The translations under genes were made by a program, and so were the position numbers. From contig NZ_FNFZ01000016.1 in the NCBI RefSeq assembly GCF_900101015.1, positions 23,159 through 87,158 on the forward strand: a DNA stretch of 64,000 nt, given 5' to 3'. Numbering within the stretch: the stretch's first letter is position 1; every line of letters starts with the position of its first letter. Origin of the DNA: Sarcina sp. DSM 11001 (GTDB taxonomy: Bacteria; Bacillota; Clostridia; Lachnospirales; Lachnospiraceae). Below are positions 44,172 to 53,224 of this stretch, in pieces. The notes beneath the pieces were generated by a model. The model had not been told where the DNA came from, did not search any database, and saw nothing but the letters and a program-made list of their open reading frames with translations.

Positions 44172-46997
44172 ATGTCAGGAGTTCATTTACATCTGCACCA
44201 GCTGGCGGTCGGCTATAACGGTCGCGCCTTGATCCACGGAATCGAGATTGGCGTGCGGCGCGGCGAGATCGTGACGCTGATTGGCCCAAACGGCGCGGGA
44301 AAATCGACGATCCTCAAAAGTATCACCCGTCAGCTGGAACCGATTGACGGGAAAGTCCTGCTGGAGATGAAAAATCTCCTGCAGTTTACCCCCGGAGAGC
44401 TGGCCCGGCGCATGGCTGTAGTGCTTACGGGACGGATCCAGACCGAACTGATGACCTGCCGCGATGTGACAGCGATGGGAAGATATCCCTATACCGGGTG
44501 GCTGGGCATCCTTTCTCCGCATGATGAAAAAAAGGTAGATGAAGCTCTGGCCGCAGTGCATGCGGAACATCTGGCGGAGCGTCCCTTCGACGCGGTCAGC
44601 GACGGCGAACGGCAGCGGATTCTCCTTGCCCGCGCGATCTGCCAGGAACCGGAGATCATTGTCCTTGACGAACCGACCTCCTTTCTGGACATACGACACA
44701 AGCTGGAACTCCTTTCAATCCTCCACAAAATGGCAAAACAGGAGCAGATCACGGTCGTCATGTCCCTGCATGAGACAGATCTCGCGATGAAAATTTCCGA
44801 CCGGATCATATGCGTCAAAGGAGACCGGATCTTTGCCTGCGGTGCGCCGGGAGAGGTCCTGAACGACGAAGCGATCCGGCAGCTTTACGACCTTGACCCT
44901 GCCCTTGGTCGTTTTGATACACAGACAGGAAGCCTGGAACTGAATTTTGTAAAAAACCGGAAACCAGGGGAAGATAAAGATAATGAGAAAGATAAAGATA
45001 ATGAGAAAGATAAAGACACAGTAGTTAAAGGCTGGGAAGACAAAGAAAAGGGAGACAAGAATAAAGAAGGGAAAGATAGTAAAGGCAAAGATAAGGAAGA
45101 CAAAAATAAAGAAGAAAAAGGAATATCCGCCCCCCGCGTCCTGATAGCTGCGCCGGGCAGCGGCAGCGGCAAGACGCTCGTTACCTGCGGGATCCTGAGG
45201 CTTTTGCAGAAAAAAGGCTTCAGTCCCGTTGCCTTTAAGTGTGGTCCTGACTACATTGACCCCATGTTCCACCGGCAGGTACTCGGAATACCGTCCAGAG
45301 ACCTCGACACCTTCTTTTCCCCGGACGGTCAGACCCTTGAAATCCTGCAGAAGGCAGTCAGAAAAAATAAAGCAGACATCGCAATCATAGAAGGCGTTAT
45401 GGGATATTTTGACGGAACCGGCAAAACCGGGATGGAAGCATCTTCCTTTGACCTGGCAATGCAGACACAGACTCCGGTCATCCTGCTTGTCAACGCGAAA
45501 GGCATGGGCCGTTCCATTGTCTCCCTGATTAAAGGCTTCTGTGATTACGAAATCAGAGCGGCAGAAAAGCTGCCGATACTGGCGGCAGATAAGAGAGCAG
45601 AAAAACCAGCAGAAAAACGAATAGGAGAACTAATAGAAGAACCGATAGAAGAATCAATTGAAGAATCATCAATAGATGAATCAGTAGATAAATCAGTAGA
45701 TAAAACACCAAATAAAACAACAGATAAAACAACAGTTAAAACAGCACACACGTCCCCCGGGAAAATCCGCGGCGTTATCCTCAACTGCATTTCCCCGGGA
45801 ATGGCTCCGGTCATGAAAAAATGGATCGAAGAGGAGACCGGATTGAGTGTCGTAGGCTATCTTCCTCAGGATACATCTTTCTCTTGGGGCAGCCGGCATC
45901 TGGGACTGATGCAGCCGGAAGAGATTGCAGATTTTCAGGAGCAGATCGACCGCCTGGCTGATAAGCTGGAGACGACCCTGGACACGGAACTCCTGCTGAA
46001 GATCGGGCGCGAAGTCTCTGAATCAGGCTGCCCTGTTCAGGAAGAATCCTCAGAACAAAACCCGGAAACAAAAAAGTCCCTGTCTGTCAGTCTGGTTCAG
46101 GAAGAACTCGCAGAACAAAACCTGAAGCCAGAGAAAAACTTACGATCCAGTCCTGTCCGGATTGCAGTGGCCCGCGATGAGGCATTCAATTTTTACTATG
46201 AGGACAATCTGGAGCTTTTGCAGGAATGCGGTGCGGACCTGATCTTTTTTTCACCGATTCATGACAGCGAACTGCCGGAAGCAGACGGCCTGATTTTGGG
46301 CGGCGGTTATCCCGAACTGTATGCCCAATCCCTTGCGGAAAATACACGGATGAAAGAACAGATTCGGACCCGTGTGGCAGAGGGCATGCCGGTCCTGGCA
46401 GAATGCGGTGGGTTTATGTATTTGCAGGAATACCTGGAAGTTACTTCAGATGAAAAACAGGCTTCTGAAAAACAGGCCCCTGAAAAACAGGCTCCCGAAA
46501 AGCAATATTCTGAAAAACAGAATCTCGAAAAGCAGGATTCTGGAGAACGCGATTCCGCAGAAAAATCAGTCAAACCACTGAGTACGCGGGAACCACAAAA
46601 AACACGGGAACCACAGAGAACGCAAAAATATACTATGTGCGGCATTTTAGAAGGCACATGCAAAAAAACTGATCACCTGGTACGGTTTGGATATATCGAG
46701 ATTTCTCCAAAATCAGAATCAGGTGCCGGAACTGTGATCAGGGGTCATGAATTCCATTACTTTGATTCTACAAACAACGGTGAATACTGTACTGCTGTAA
46801 AACCTGGAGGAAAACGCACATGGGACTGTATGATTGTACAGGGAAATGTTGTGGCGGGTTTTCCGCATCTGTATTACAGATCCAATCCTGGATTTATAAA
46901 TAGATTTCTGGATCGGTGCAGGATGTATTCAGGCTGTAAAATAAGGAAACTGACGGAGAGGATAAAGAGAAGGATAACGAAAAGAGCAACGCAATAG
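44172..46997 (+). CDS. cbiA: Fusion of ABC-importer ATPase (BtuD/FecE-like) and cobyrinate a,c-diamide synthase (CbiA)
   Basis: 941 residues. Residues 1-255: ABC ATPase with GPNGAGKST, SDGERQRILLARA signature and IIVLDEPTSF. A Lys/Asp/Glu-rich linker (44960-45125; KDNEKDK units) follows. Residues about 320-935: CbiA, with the ATP loop LIAAPGSGSGKTLVTCG, KCGPDYIDPMFH, EGVMGYFDG, and a type 3 glutamine amidotransferase domain with catalytic cysteine in LAECGGFMYL and histidine in AGFPHLYY. CbiA amidates cobyrinate side chains a and c with glutamine and ATP. Two more repeat inserts split CbiA (Glu/Lys/Thr-rich at 45590-45750; EKQAPEKQ units at 46450-46560). The start at 44172 has AAAGG nine bases before. 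Fusing uptake and amidation is unusual. Confidence 0.9.
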   Translation: MSGVHLHLHQLAVGYNGRALIHGIEIGVRRGEIVTLIGPNGAGKSTILKSITRQLEPIDGKVLLEMKNLLQFTPGELARRMAVVLTGRIQTELMTCRDVTAMGRYPYTGWLGILSPHDEKKVDEALAAVHAEHLAERPFDAVSDGERQRILLARAICQEPEIIVLDEPTSFLDIRHKLELLSILHKMAKQEQITVVMSLHETDLAMKISDRIICVKGDRIFACGAPGEVLNDEAIRQLYDLDPALGRFDTQTGSLELNFVKNRKPGEDKDNEKDKDNEKDKDTVVKGWEDKEKGDKNKEGKDSKGKDKEDKNKEEKGISAPRVLIAAPGSGSGKTLVTCGILRLLQKKGFSPVAFKCGPDYIDPMFHRQVLGIPSRDLDTFFSPDGQTLEILQKAVRKNKADIAIIEGVMGYFDGTGKTGMEASSFDLAMQTQTPVILLVNAKGMGRSIVSLIKGFCDYEIRAAEKLPILAADKRAEKPAEKRIGELIEEPIEESIEESSIDESVDKSVDKTPNKTTDKTTVKTAHTSPGKIRGVILNCISPGMAPVMKKWIEEETGLSVVGYLPQDTSFSWGSRHLGLMQPEEIADFQEQIDRLADKLETTLDTELLLKIGREVSESGCPVQEESSEQNPETKKSLSVSLVQEELAEQNLKPEKNLRSSPVRIAVARDEAFNFYYEDNLELLQECGADLIFFSPIHDSELPEADGLILGGGYPELYAQSLAENTRMKEQIRTRVAEGMPVLAECGGFMYLQEYLEVTSDEKQASEKQAPEKQAPEKQYSEKQNLEKQDSGERDSAEKSVKPLSTREPQKTREPQRTQKYTMCGILEGTCKKTDHLVRFGYIEISPKSESGAGTVIRGHEFHYFDSTNNGEYCTAVKPGGKRTWDCMIVQGNVVAGFPHLYYRSNPGFINRFLDRCRMYSGCKIRKLTERIKRRITKRATQ

Positions 46998-47041
46998 CTG
47001 TTTCTAAGCAGGGATAAAACGATGTCATGGTTATGGCTGCG

Positions 47042-47208
47042 CTAGTGTGACGTCTCAATCATAATTAGAATTAAAATCACCATCTCGTCGCCGCCCGCTG
47101 CGTTGTCATCAGTCGTCGATGGGTTCACATCGACTCCTTCTTCCGCCTTGCGGGAACGACGACGATCTGGCAATTTTAACTTCAAAAATGATTGAGACGG
47201 CACACTAG
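47042..47208. mobile_element. MITE-like element with about 50-bp terminal inverted repeats
   Basis: The ends CTAGTGTGACGTCTCAATCA and, on the other strand, CTAGTGTGCCGTCTCAATCA open inverted repeats about 80 percent identical over 50 bases. The 167-bp element has no gene; its centre has a GTCGATG...CATCGAC hairpin. Ends are CTAG on both sides, so a TA or CTAG target duplication is possible. The transposase family is unknown. Confidence 0.7.
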
Positions 47209-47256
47209 GGACGATGTGTCACATTTCTAATCGGTTCCGGGAACTTTACCTTTTGA

Positions 47257-47334
47257 CCAAATCCCTCGCAAAATCTTTACTTATTAGCAAATCCCTCGCA
47301 AAATCTTTACTTATTACCGCGCTGCGGGTACAAT
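47257..47334 (+). promoter_or_regulatory. fic promoter overlapped by a 30-bp direct repeat
   Basis: TTTACT (47306-47311), 17 bases, TACAAT (47329-47334), 25 bases before the fic ATG. Two copies of a 30-bp unit containing AAATCCCTCGCAAAATCTTT (47257-47316) end over the -35 box, a good position for an operator. Confidence 0.6.
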
Positions 47335-47359
47335 AAAGTAAAGACAGGGGGCACTTCGA

Positions 47360-48274
47360 ATGTATTCATATGAAAAACTTGAAAAGAAACTGGCTGCCGG
47401 GGGATTGAACAAAACAGATTTGACACGTGATCTCAGGATTTCCTCCCGTACAATTGCAAAGATTGGGAAAGGAGAAAAACTTTCTCGTATCGTTTTACAT
47501 AAAATCGCCGGCTACCTCGCCTGTGAGCCGGATGAACTCTATCAAATCATTTCCGATAATCCGATCCTGCAGTGTCTGCGGGAGGAAAAGGAGGCAAAGC
47601 TATCCAGCGGTTTATATCATGAGCTGCAGGTCAGAATGACCTATAATTCTAATCACATGGAAGGCAGTGCTCTGTCTGAAGAGCAGACACGCCTGATCTT
47701 TGAGACCAATACCATCGATGCCGATGATGGTATTCCTGTTGATGACATTTTAGAAACAGTACATCACTTTCGGGCAATCGATTATGTAATTGAACACGCT
47801 GAAGAAGTATTGACAGAAGACTTCATCAAGGAGCTCCATTACATTCTGAAACATGACACCAAAGCTGCCTCGCTTTCATGGTTTGCGGTCGGCGAGTATA
47901 AGCGCAGAGTAAACGTTGTGGGAGGGCATGAGACTACAAAACCCAAAGACGTTCCAGTAAAAATGAAGGAACTGCTGGCCGAATACAATAGAAAAACGAA
48001 TATTACAATCGAGGACATCATTACATTTCACTCGGATTTTGAACACATTCATCCGTTTCAGGATGGAAACGGAAGGGTTGGGCGGCTGATCGCACTGAAG
48101 GAATGCCTTCACTGGAATATCGTTCCCTTTATTATCGAGGATTCAAAGAAGGCTTTTTATTACCGCGGGCTTTCAGAATGGGACATCGAAAAAGGGTATC
48201 TGACAGACACATGTCTGGACGGACAGGATACTTTTCACAGACTCCTTGATCTGTTTGATATAGAGGCAGATTGA
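47360..48274 (+). CDS. Fic-domain protein with N-terminal HTH
   Basis: 304 residues. Residues 1-65 form an XRE/HTH-like domain (LTRDLRISSRTIAKIGKGEKLS). SNHMEG near residue 96 fits the Fic inhibitory motif (S/T)xxxE(G/N) placed before the Fic core (class II). The catalytic loop HPFQDGNGRVGRLI is intact, so it should transfer AMP, or another nucleotide moiety, from a donor to a target protein. The inhibitory glutamate suggests self-restraint. The HTH and the direct repeats at its promoter suggest autoregulation. A GGGGG site precedes the ATG. Target unknown. Confidence 0.9.
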   Translation: MYSYEKLEKKLAAGGLNKTDLTRDLRISSRTIAKIGKGEKLSRIVLHKIAGYLACEPDELYQIISDNPILQCLREEKEAKLSSGLYHELQVRMTYNSNHMEGSALSEEQTRLIFETNTIDADDGIPVDDILETVHHFRAIDYVIEHAEEVLTEDFIKELHYILKHDTKAASLSWFAVGEYKRRVNVVGGHETTKPKDVPVKMKELLAEYNRKTNITIEDIITFHSDFEHIHPFQDGNGRVGRLIALKECLHWNIVPFIIEDSKKAFYYRGLSEWDIEKGYLTDTCLDGQDTFHRLLDLFDIEAD

Positions 48275-48367
48275 AGACTGATTATGAAAATATAATTATG
48301 AAAATATACTGCTTTGGCAGTTTATTCAACTTTGAGATAACAAATTTTTTACGAGGGAGAAAACACT

Positions 48368-48736
48368 ATGAAAAAAATCGAAACAAAAAACGCACCCGGC
48401 GCAATCGGTCCCTATTCCCAGGGCTTTGTGATCAACGGTTTTGTTTTCACATCCGGTCAGATCGCGATCGATCCCGCGACAGGAGAGATGCCGGAAGGGA
48501 TCGCAGCACAGACAGAGCAGTGCTGCAAAAACGTGCTGGCAATCCTGGAGGCGGCCGGCTCCGGTGCCGGGAAAGTCATTAAAACCACCTGCTTCCTCGC
48601 CGAGATTGCTGATTTTGCTGCCTTCAATGAAGCTTATGCCAGGTACTTCACATCTAAACCGGCGAGAAGTTGTGTTGCGGTAAAGGATCTGCCCAAGGGC
48701 GCGCTCTGCGAGATCGAGTGCATCGCGGAAGCCTGA
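48368..48736 (+). CDS. ridA: RidA-family enamine/imine deaminase
   Basis: 122 residues. APGAIGPYSQGF, TSGQIAIDPATGEMP, and the C-terminal signature RSCVAVKDLPKGALCEIECIA with the conserved arginine near residue 100 that hydrolyses 2-aminoacrylate-type intermediates. A GGGAG site lies upstream. Length normal. Confidence 0.95.
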   Translation: MKKIETKNAPGAIGPYSQGFVINGFVFTSGQIAIDPATGEMPEGIAAQTEQCCKNVLAILEAAGSGAGKVIKTTCFLAEIADFAAFNEAYARYFTSKPARSCVAVKDLPKGALCEIECIAEA

Positions 48737-48850
48737 TGATTCCTGAGAATCAGACTTTTCGACACATATCTGATGAATCCTGAGAATCAGACTTTTCGAT
48801 ACATATCAGATGAATCCTGAGAATCAGACTTTTCGATACATATCAGATGA
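48734..48850. repeat. 37-bp tandem repeat, three copies, starting at the ridA stop codon
   Basis: Each copy holds TGAATCCTGAGAATCAGACT or a close variant; the first reads TGATTC-CTGA-GAATCA and can form a short hairpin followed by CTTTTCG. The tandem copies may therefore multiply a weak terminator. Confidence 0.93.
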
Positions 48851-49031
48851 ATCCTGCGCAAAAAGGTATTAATTCAGATATTATCAGTCCTTCCTTTTTA
48901 TCATGAACCTTTAAATTATGAAGAAGTATGAAAAAATAGAAGATTTATGATAAAATATGAACGTCAGGCGGAATTATGAAAAAAGCTGCATTGTGATCGT
49001 ACAGGCACAATAGATGTAACCGGATAGATAA

Positions 49032-49130
49032 AACAGAAAAAAGATATAACAAGAAAGATACAGCAGAAAAAAGATGCAATAGGAAAGATACAGCAGAAAA
49101 AAGATGCAATAGGAAAGATACAGAAGAAAA
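49032..49130. repeat. 30-bp tandem array, about three copies
   Basis: Units contain ATACAGCAGAAAAAAGATGC; flanks are also A-rich. No gene is seen between 48737 and 49236. Confidence 0.93.
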
Positions 49131-49236
49131 ACAACATAAAAAGAAACAGCCGGATGGATACAATTGCATAGATCAGTAACAAAACAGAAAGTAAAAACAA
49201 AACTGATTTGAACAAGAAGGAATGCAGTAGAGTGCT

Positions 49237-50277
49237 ATGAAGAAAAACAATCCTTTTACCCTGACGTTTGGAAGAAAACCATCGGAGTATATCGAGAGGT
49301 ATGAAAACACAGATACGATCATCAGCACTTTTACCGCAGACAATCCCATCAGCCAGGTATATTTGATTGAGGGAATCCGTGGAAGCGGGAAAACCGTTCT
49401 AATGACATCGATTGAAAGCCAACTGGCAGCATCACAGGAATGGATAGTTGTGGACCTTAACTCTACCCAGGACCTGATGACTGACCTTGCTGTACGCCTT
49501 TCAGATTCCTGTAAAAAGATTCCTGATCTGCGTCATGAAAGTTTCAGTGTATCGGCTGCCGGCTTTGGCTTTAGCCTGGATCGAAGTTCCAGCTTCCATG
49601 ATTCTGTCAGTGTGATACAGGAGATATTGTCTTCTCTGCAGAAAAAAGGGAAAAAAGTCCTGATTACCATTGACGAAGTGCAGCATGACCGCAACATGCG
49701 GCACTTTGCCAGCGAGTACCAGATACTCTTAAGAAAAGACTATCCCGTATTTCTGCTGATGACCGGACTGTATGAGAATATTTATGCTATTCAAAACGAT
49801 CCTGCCCTGACCTTCCTGCTCAGAGCACCAAAAATCAGACTGACTCCACTCAGTATGCATCAGATTACAAAGCAGTATCAGGATATATTTAACCTTGATT
49901 TTGAAGAAGCCAGGGGAATGGCGTATCTGACAAAGGGATATGCTTTCGCCTTTCAGGCGCTGGGCATGCTGTATTACGAATACCGGGAAAAACTGCCTCT
50001 GGAGCAGATACTTTTAAAACTGGATGACATCCTGGATGATTTCGTCTACCAGAAAATCTGGGAAGGCCTTTCCGGACAGGAACGCAGAATCGTACGTGCA
50101 ATGGGAGACACCCCTGTTAAAGTACAAGAACTATGCATCTCAGCAGCTATGACATCCGCTACATTTTCCAAATACAGAGAACGCCTTCTCAGGAGAGGAC
50201 TGATCGTCGCCCCGCAACATGGATACGTGGCACTGGCGCTCCCGCGATTTTCTTCAGTAGCCCGCGCTTATCAATAA
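49237..50277 (+). CDS. Small AAA-type ATPase with C-terminal winged helix, paralog 1
   Basis: 346 residues. NPFTLTFGRKPSEYIER start, Walker A GIRGSGKT at 46-53, Walker B VLITIDEVQH with DE at 146-147, sensor-like LLMTGLYENI near residue 185, and a C-terminal winged-helix-like stretch (LCISAAMTSATFSKYRERLLRRGLI). The layout resembles STAND/AAA_16-type ATPases. It shares the whole layout with the genes at 50433 and 56327. No effector domain is seen. Function unknown; possible regulatory or defence ATPase. A strong terminator follows. Confidence 0.8.
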   Translation: MKKNNPFTLTFGRKPSEYIERYENTDTIISTFTADNPISQVYLIEGIRGSGKTVLMTSIESQLAASQEWIVVDLNSTQDLMTDLAVRLSDSCKKIPDLRHESFSVSAAGFGFSLDRSSSFHDSVSVIQEILSSLQKKGKKVLITIDEVQHDRNMRHFASEYQILLRKDYPVFLLMTGLYENIYAIQNDPALTFLLRAPKIRLTPLSMHQITKQYQDIFNLDFEEARGMAYLTKGYAFAFQALGMLYYEYREKLPLEQILLKLDDILDDFVYQKIWEGLSGQERRIVRAMGDTPVKVQELCISAAMTSATFSKYRERLLRRGLIVAPQHGYVALALPRFSSVARAYQ

Positions 50278-50294
50278 CCGTCCACTTGTCTCTC

Positions 50295-50318
50295 GGGGGG
50301 AGTATCCCCCCCTTTTTT
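50295..50318 (+). terminator. Rho-independent terminator
   Basis: GGGGGGA-GTA-TCCCCCC stem (50295-50311) followed by a six-T run, 17 bases after paralog 1. Confidence 0.92.
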
Positions 50319-50432
50319 ACAGAACACGATTGCACGATTGTGCACAAGGATTTACAATATGAGCAAGAGTAAACACGGATGCACATCACAGCACTTGATG
50401 CACACGTATGCACAAAGAAGGGGATGACAAAA

Positions 50433-51497
50433 ATGCAAAATCCATTTACCTATACATTTGGAGTCAGGCCCAGAGAATATATACGCAACGAACAATCTGA
50501 GGTGATCCTGCAGAATTTTTCTTATGATGACCCCGTAGAAAAAGCATATATGATAACAGGCATCCGAGGCTCCGGAAAAACCGTAATGCTTACTGAGGTT
50601 TCCAACCAGATTGGAAGCAGGCAGGACTGGATCGTTATTGATTTGAACCCTTCCAGAGACCTTTTGCAGTCTCTTGGTGCCAGGCTCTATGAACTTCCTT
50701 TTATGAAACGCTTTTTTATTGAAGCGAAGATAGATCTCTCTTTGTTTGGACTGGGTGTTTCGATAGAAAAAGGAAACGAGATCTTTGATATCGAATCCGC
50801 CATAGAGAAGATGCTGAGAGCTGTGCAAAAGGAAAAGAAAAAAGTACTGATCACGATCGACGAAGCCGGAACTAATAAATCCATGCAGGTATTTTGTCTG
50901 ACTTTTCAACGTCTGATCCGGGAAAACCTCCCGGTTTATATGATCCTGACAGGATTGTATCAAAATATCCACCACATTAAGAATATGGAGGGATGTACAT
51001 TCTTACAGCGTGCTCCCTTTATCATCCTCCAGTCTCTGGATCTCAGTGCTATTACGGTCTGCTATAAACGGGTATTTGGAATAACCAAAGAGGAAGCAGT
51101 TCGGTTATCCAGACTGACAAACGGATATGCATTCGCATTTCAGGTACTTGGCAAACTGTATTTTGATAAAGCAGACACGACTTCCATAGAAGATATTATT
51201 TTGGAATATGAAAGCGAATTGATCATTTACTCTTACAACAAAATATGGTCAGAGCTTTCCGGAAAAGACAGGCTGGTTGTTAAAGGAATGGTAAAATGCG
51301 GTGCAGAAGGGACAAATCCCGTGAATCGTCAGGTTCTGATGAACGAGACCGGCTTTTCTTCTTCTATGATGAATCGGTATCAGAGCAGACTAAGAGAAAA
51401 GGGAATTCTTGGCGTTTCCTCTGGAATTGAGCGCGGCTACTACCTTACGCTTCCTCGTTTCGGGAATTTTGTTAAGGACTACCATATGGATGAATGA
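50433..51497 (+). CDS. Small AAA-type ATPase with C-terminal winged helix, paralog 2
   Basis: 354 residues from ATG 50433, which has GGGG nine bases before it and begins the conserved MQNPFTYTFGVRPREYI. Walker A GIRGSGKT at 43-50, Walker B VLITIDEAGT with DE at 143-144, LTGLYQNI, and NRYQSRLREKGILGVSSG near the end as the winged helix. Diverged from paralog 1 but colinear with it, so an old duplication. A terminator separates the two genes. Function unknown. Confidence 0.8.
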   Translation: MQNPFTYTFGVRPREYIRNEQSEVILQNFSYDDPVEKAYMITGIRGSGKTVMLTEVSNQIGSRQDWIVIDLNPSRDLLQSLGARLYELPFMKRFFIEAKIDLSLFGLGVSIEKGNEIFDIESAIEKMLRAVQKEKKKVLITIDEAGTNKSMQVFCLTFQRLIRENLPVYMILTGLYQNIHHIKNMEGCTFLQRAPFIILQSLDLSAITVCYKRVFGITKEEAVRLSRLTNGYAFAFQVLGKLYFDKADTTSIEDIILEYESELIIYSYNKIWSELSGKDRLVVKGMVKCGAEGTNPVNRQVLMNETGFSSSMMNRYQSRLREKGILGVSSGIERGYYLTLPRFGNFVKDYHMDE

Positions 51498-51549
51498 AGC
51501 TGCATTTCCGACCGTATAGCAGGCAGAGTAAGCAGGCTGCTCCACTCGG

Positions 51550-51577
51550 GTTTTTGCGTTGGAAATTACGCAAAAAC
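51550..51577. other. Hairpin between paralog 2 and cbiB
   Basis: GTTTTTGCGT and ACGCAAAAAC form a perfect 10-bp stem with an 8-base loop. No T tract follows; role unclear. Confidence 0.5.
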
Positions 51578-51628
51578 GCTTCGAATTTCGAGACGGTCTG
51601 TAACAGCAGGCCTTTCTCCGATCATCCC

Positions 51629-51716
51629 CCTGCGGATTCCATATAGAATCCGCAGGGTTCTTTGTGTATAATGAATCATGCATTGTTTATGTCATGGAGG
51701 CATAAAGATGAAATGA
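51629..51716 (+). promoter_or_regulatory. Hairpin plus TATAAT leader module upstream of cbiB
   Basis: An 11-bp perfect hairpin (CCTGCGGATTC and its complement, 51629-51656) is followed by GTTCTTTGTG and TATAAT (51667-51672), then 23 bases and GGAGG (51696-51700) before ATGAAATGA. The same arrangement with identical spacing lies at 54291-54362 before an AAA gene. The two-codon frame here looks like a leftover gene start. Confidence 0.65.
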
Positions 51717-51749
51717 TACATAGTGCCTGATAGTTGTACGGTTAAAGAA

Positions 51750-53075
51750 ATGCCAGTCATCGCAATTGCAGCCCGAAACAGAATATGGATTTTGCTGATT
51801 GCGGCCATCGTCGATCTTTCAGTCGGAGATCCGCCCGGACTCTGGCACCCTGTACAGGGCATCGGAGCCCTCATCAGCAGAACAGAATCCGGCCTTCGCC
51901 GACTCTTTAAAATCCCCGTGGGAAAAGAGAAACTGTCTCACAACATTAACAACATTAACAATGCTGATAATGCTCGCAGCGCTCAAGACACTCAAGACAC
52001 TCAAGACAACCAAGACACTCAAAACACTCAACACACACAAAACACTCAAAACACACAAAGCACACAAAACGCTCAAGACACTCAAGACATTCAAAATGCT
52101 CAAGATACTCAAAACGCGAGAGAGTCTCGGGAGCGTGCCGCGGGCGGTGTTTTGGTTCTGCTGGTCCTCATTGCCAGTACAGGCCTGGTCCTCCTTCTCC
52201 TTGCCCTCTGCCGCAGGATCAACCCCTGGCTCGGGATCATAGCGGAAGGAATCCTCTGCGGACGCCTGCTCGCGCTCCGGAGCCTGAGGGAAGCTGCTTA
52301 TGCTGTGCGCGACCCTCTGCTGCAGGGAGATGTGGACGGGGCCAGAAGGGCAGTCTCCATGATCGTCGGTCGGGATACAGACCCCCTCAACGCAGAAGGC
52401 ATCGCCAAAGCCGCTGTGGAAACCGTTGCTGAAAACACCTCCGACGGCGTGACTGCTCCTCTTTTTTATATGATTTTGTTCGGAGGCATCGGAGGGATTT
52501 TCTACAAAGCCGTCAACACCATGGATTCCATGATCGGTTATAAAAATGACCGCTACCGCTTTTTCGGAACCGCTGCGGCAAGGCTCGATGACGTCATGAA
52601 CTACATTCCGTCCAGACTCTCAGCTTTGCTGATGATCCTGACCTGTGCGGTGCCCTTCAAAGGGATATCCAATCCTCAGAGCCCAAAAGGTATATTTCAA
52701 AGTAAATCACGGGGCAGATTAAAAGAAGAATCGCCGGACAGCCAGCAAGGGGAATCACAGGACAAAGTACGAAAGGAATTGCCGGACATGCGCGCCGCCT
52801 TTCGAATCTGGCGAAGAGACAGGAGGAAGAGCCCCAGCCCCAATTCCGCCCAGACAGAATCCGTCTGTGCAGGTGCCCTGCATCTGCGCCTGCTCGGAGA
52901 CACCTGGTATTTCGGGAAACTCCACCATAAGGCTGAAATCGGTGACGGAGACCGGACTGTAGAGCCGCATGATATCACCCGCGCAGTCTCTTTAATGGTC
53001 CGCACCTCCCTTTTGCTCTATGTGATTGGAACAGCTGTCCTGCTGGCCCTGATTAAGTTATTGTGCTGGCCCTGA
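51750..53075 (+). CDS. cbiB: Adenosylcobinamide-phosphate synthase
   Basis: 441 residues from ATG 51750 (a GTG at 51723 is possible; neither has a good ribosome binding site). VDLSVGDPPGLWHPVQGIG, GRDTDPLNAEGIAKAAVETVAENTSDGVTAPLFY and a C-terminal DTWYFGK are CbiB landmarks in a membrane protein. It attaches aminopropanol (phosphate) to adenosylcobyrate. Two in-frame inserts break it: 9-bp CAAGACACT-type repeats giving DTQNTQ units (51985-52120) in the first loop, and a polar Ser/Glu/Arg tract (52680-52850) before the C-terminal helices. Conserved segments remain intact. Confidence 0.92.
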   Translation: MPVIAIAARNRIWILLIAAIVDLSVGDPPGLWHPVQGIGALISRTESGLRRLFKIPVGKEKLSHNINNINNADNARSAQDTQDTQDNQDTQNTQHTQNTQNTQSTQNAQDTQDIQNAQDTQNARESRERAAGGVLVLLVLIASTGLVLLLLALCRRINPWLGIIAEGILCGRLLALRSLREAAYAVRDPLLQGDVDGARRAVSMIVGRDTDPLNAEGIAKAAVETVAENTSDGVTAPLFYMILFGGIGGIFYKAVNTMDSMIGYKNDRYRFFGTAAARLDDVMNYIPSRLSALLMILTCAVPFKGISNPQSPKGIFQSKSRGRLKEESPDSQQGESQDKVRKELPDMRAAFRIWRRDRRKSPSPNSAQTESVCAGALHLRLLGDTWYFGKLHHKAEIGDGDRTVEPHDITRAVSLMVRTSLLLYVIGTAVLLALIKLLCWP

Positions 53076-53111
53076 TTGAGTTGTCCCGCCGGGCCCCGAC
53101 TGCGATTGCCT

Positions 53112-53190
53112 CTAAAGCAATACCCTGAAAAATGCCTTTACAGAAATACTCTGAAAAAAGGCTTTACAGCAATACCTGAAAATAAGCGGT
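53112..53190. repeat. About 27-bp tandem repeat, three copies
   Basis: AATACYCTGAAAAAWGSCTT-like units between cbiB and cobS. Confidence 0.75.
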
Positions 53191-53224
53191 TTCAGAAAAT
53201 CAGTAGAACCAGGAGATTTATGGA

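Noticed and set aside
27902-49130. Short-period direct repeats (12-37 bp) considered as CRISPR arrays
   Set aside because: Units are directly adjacent with no unique spacers, so they are tandem arrays.
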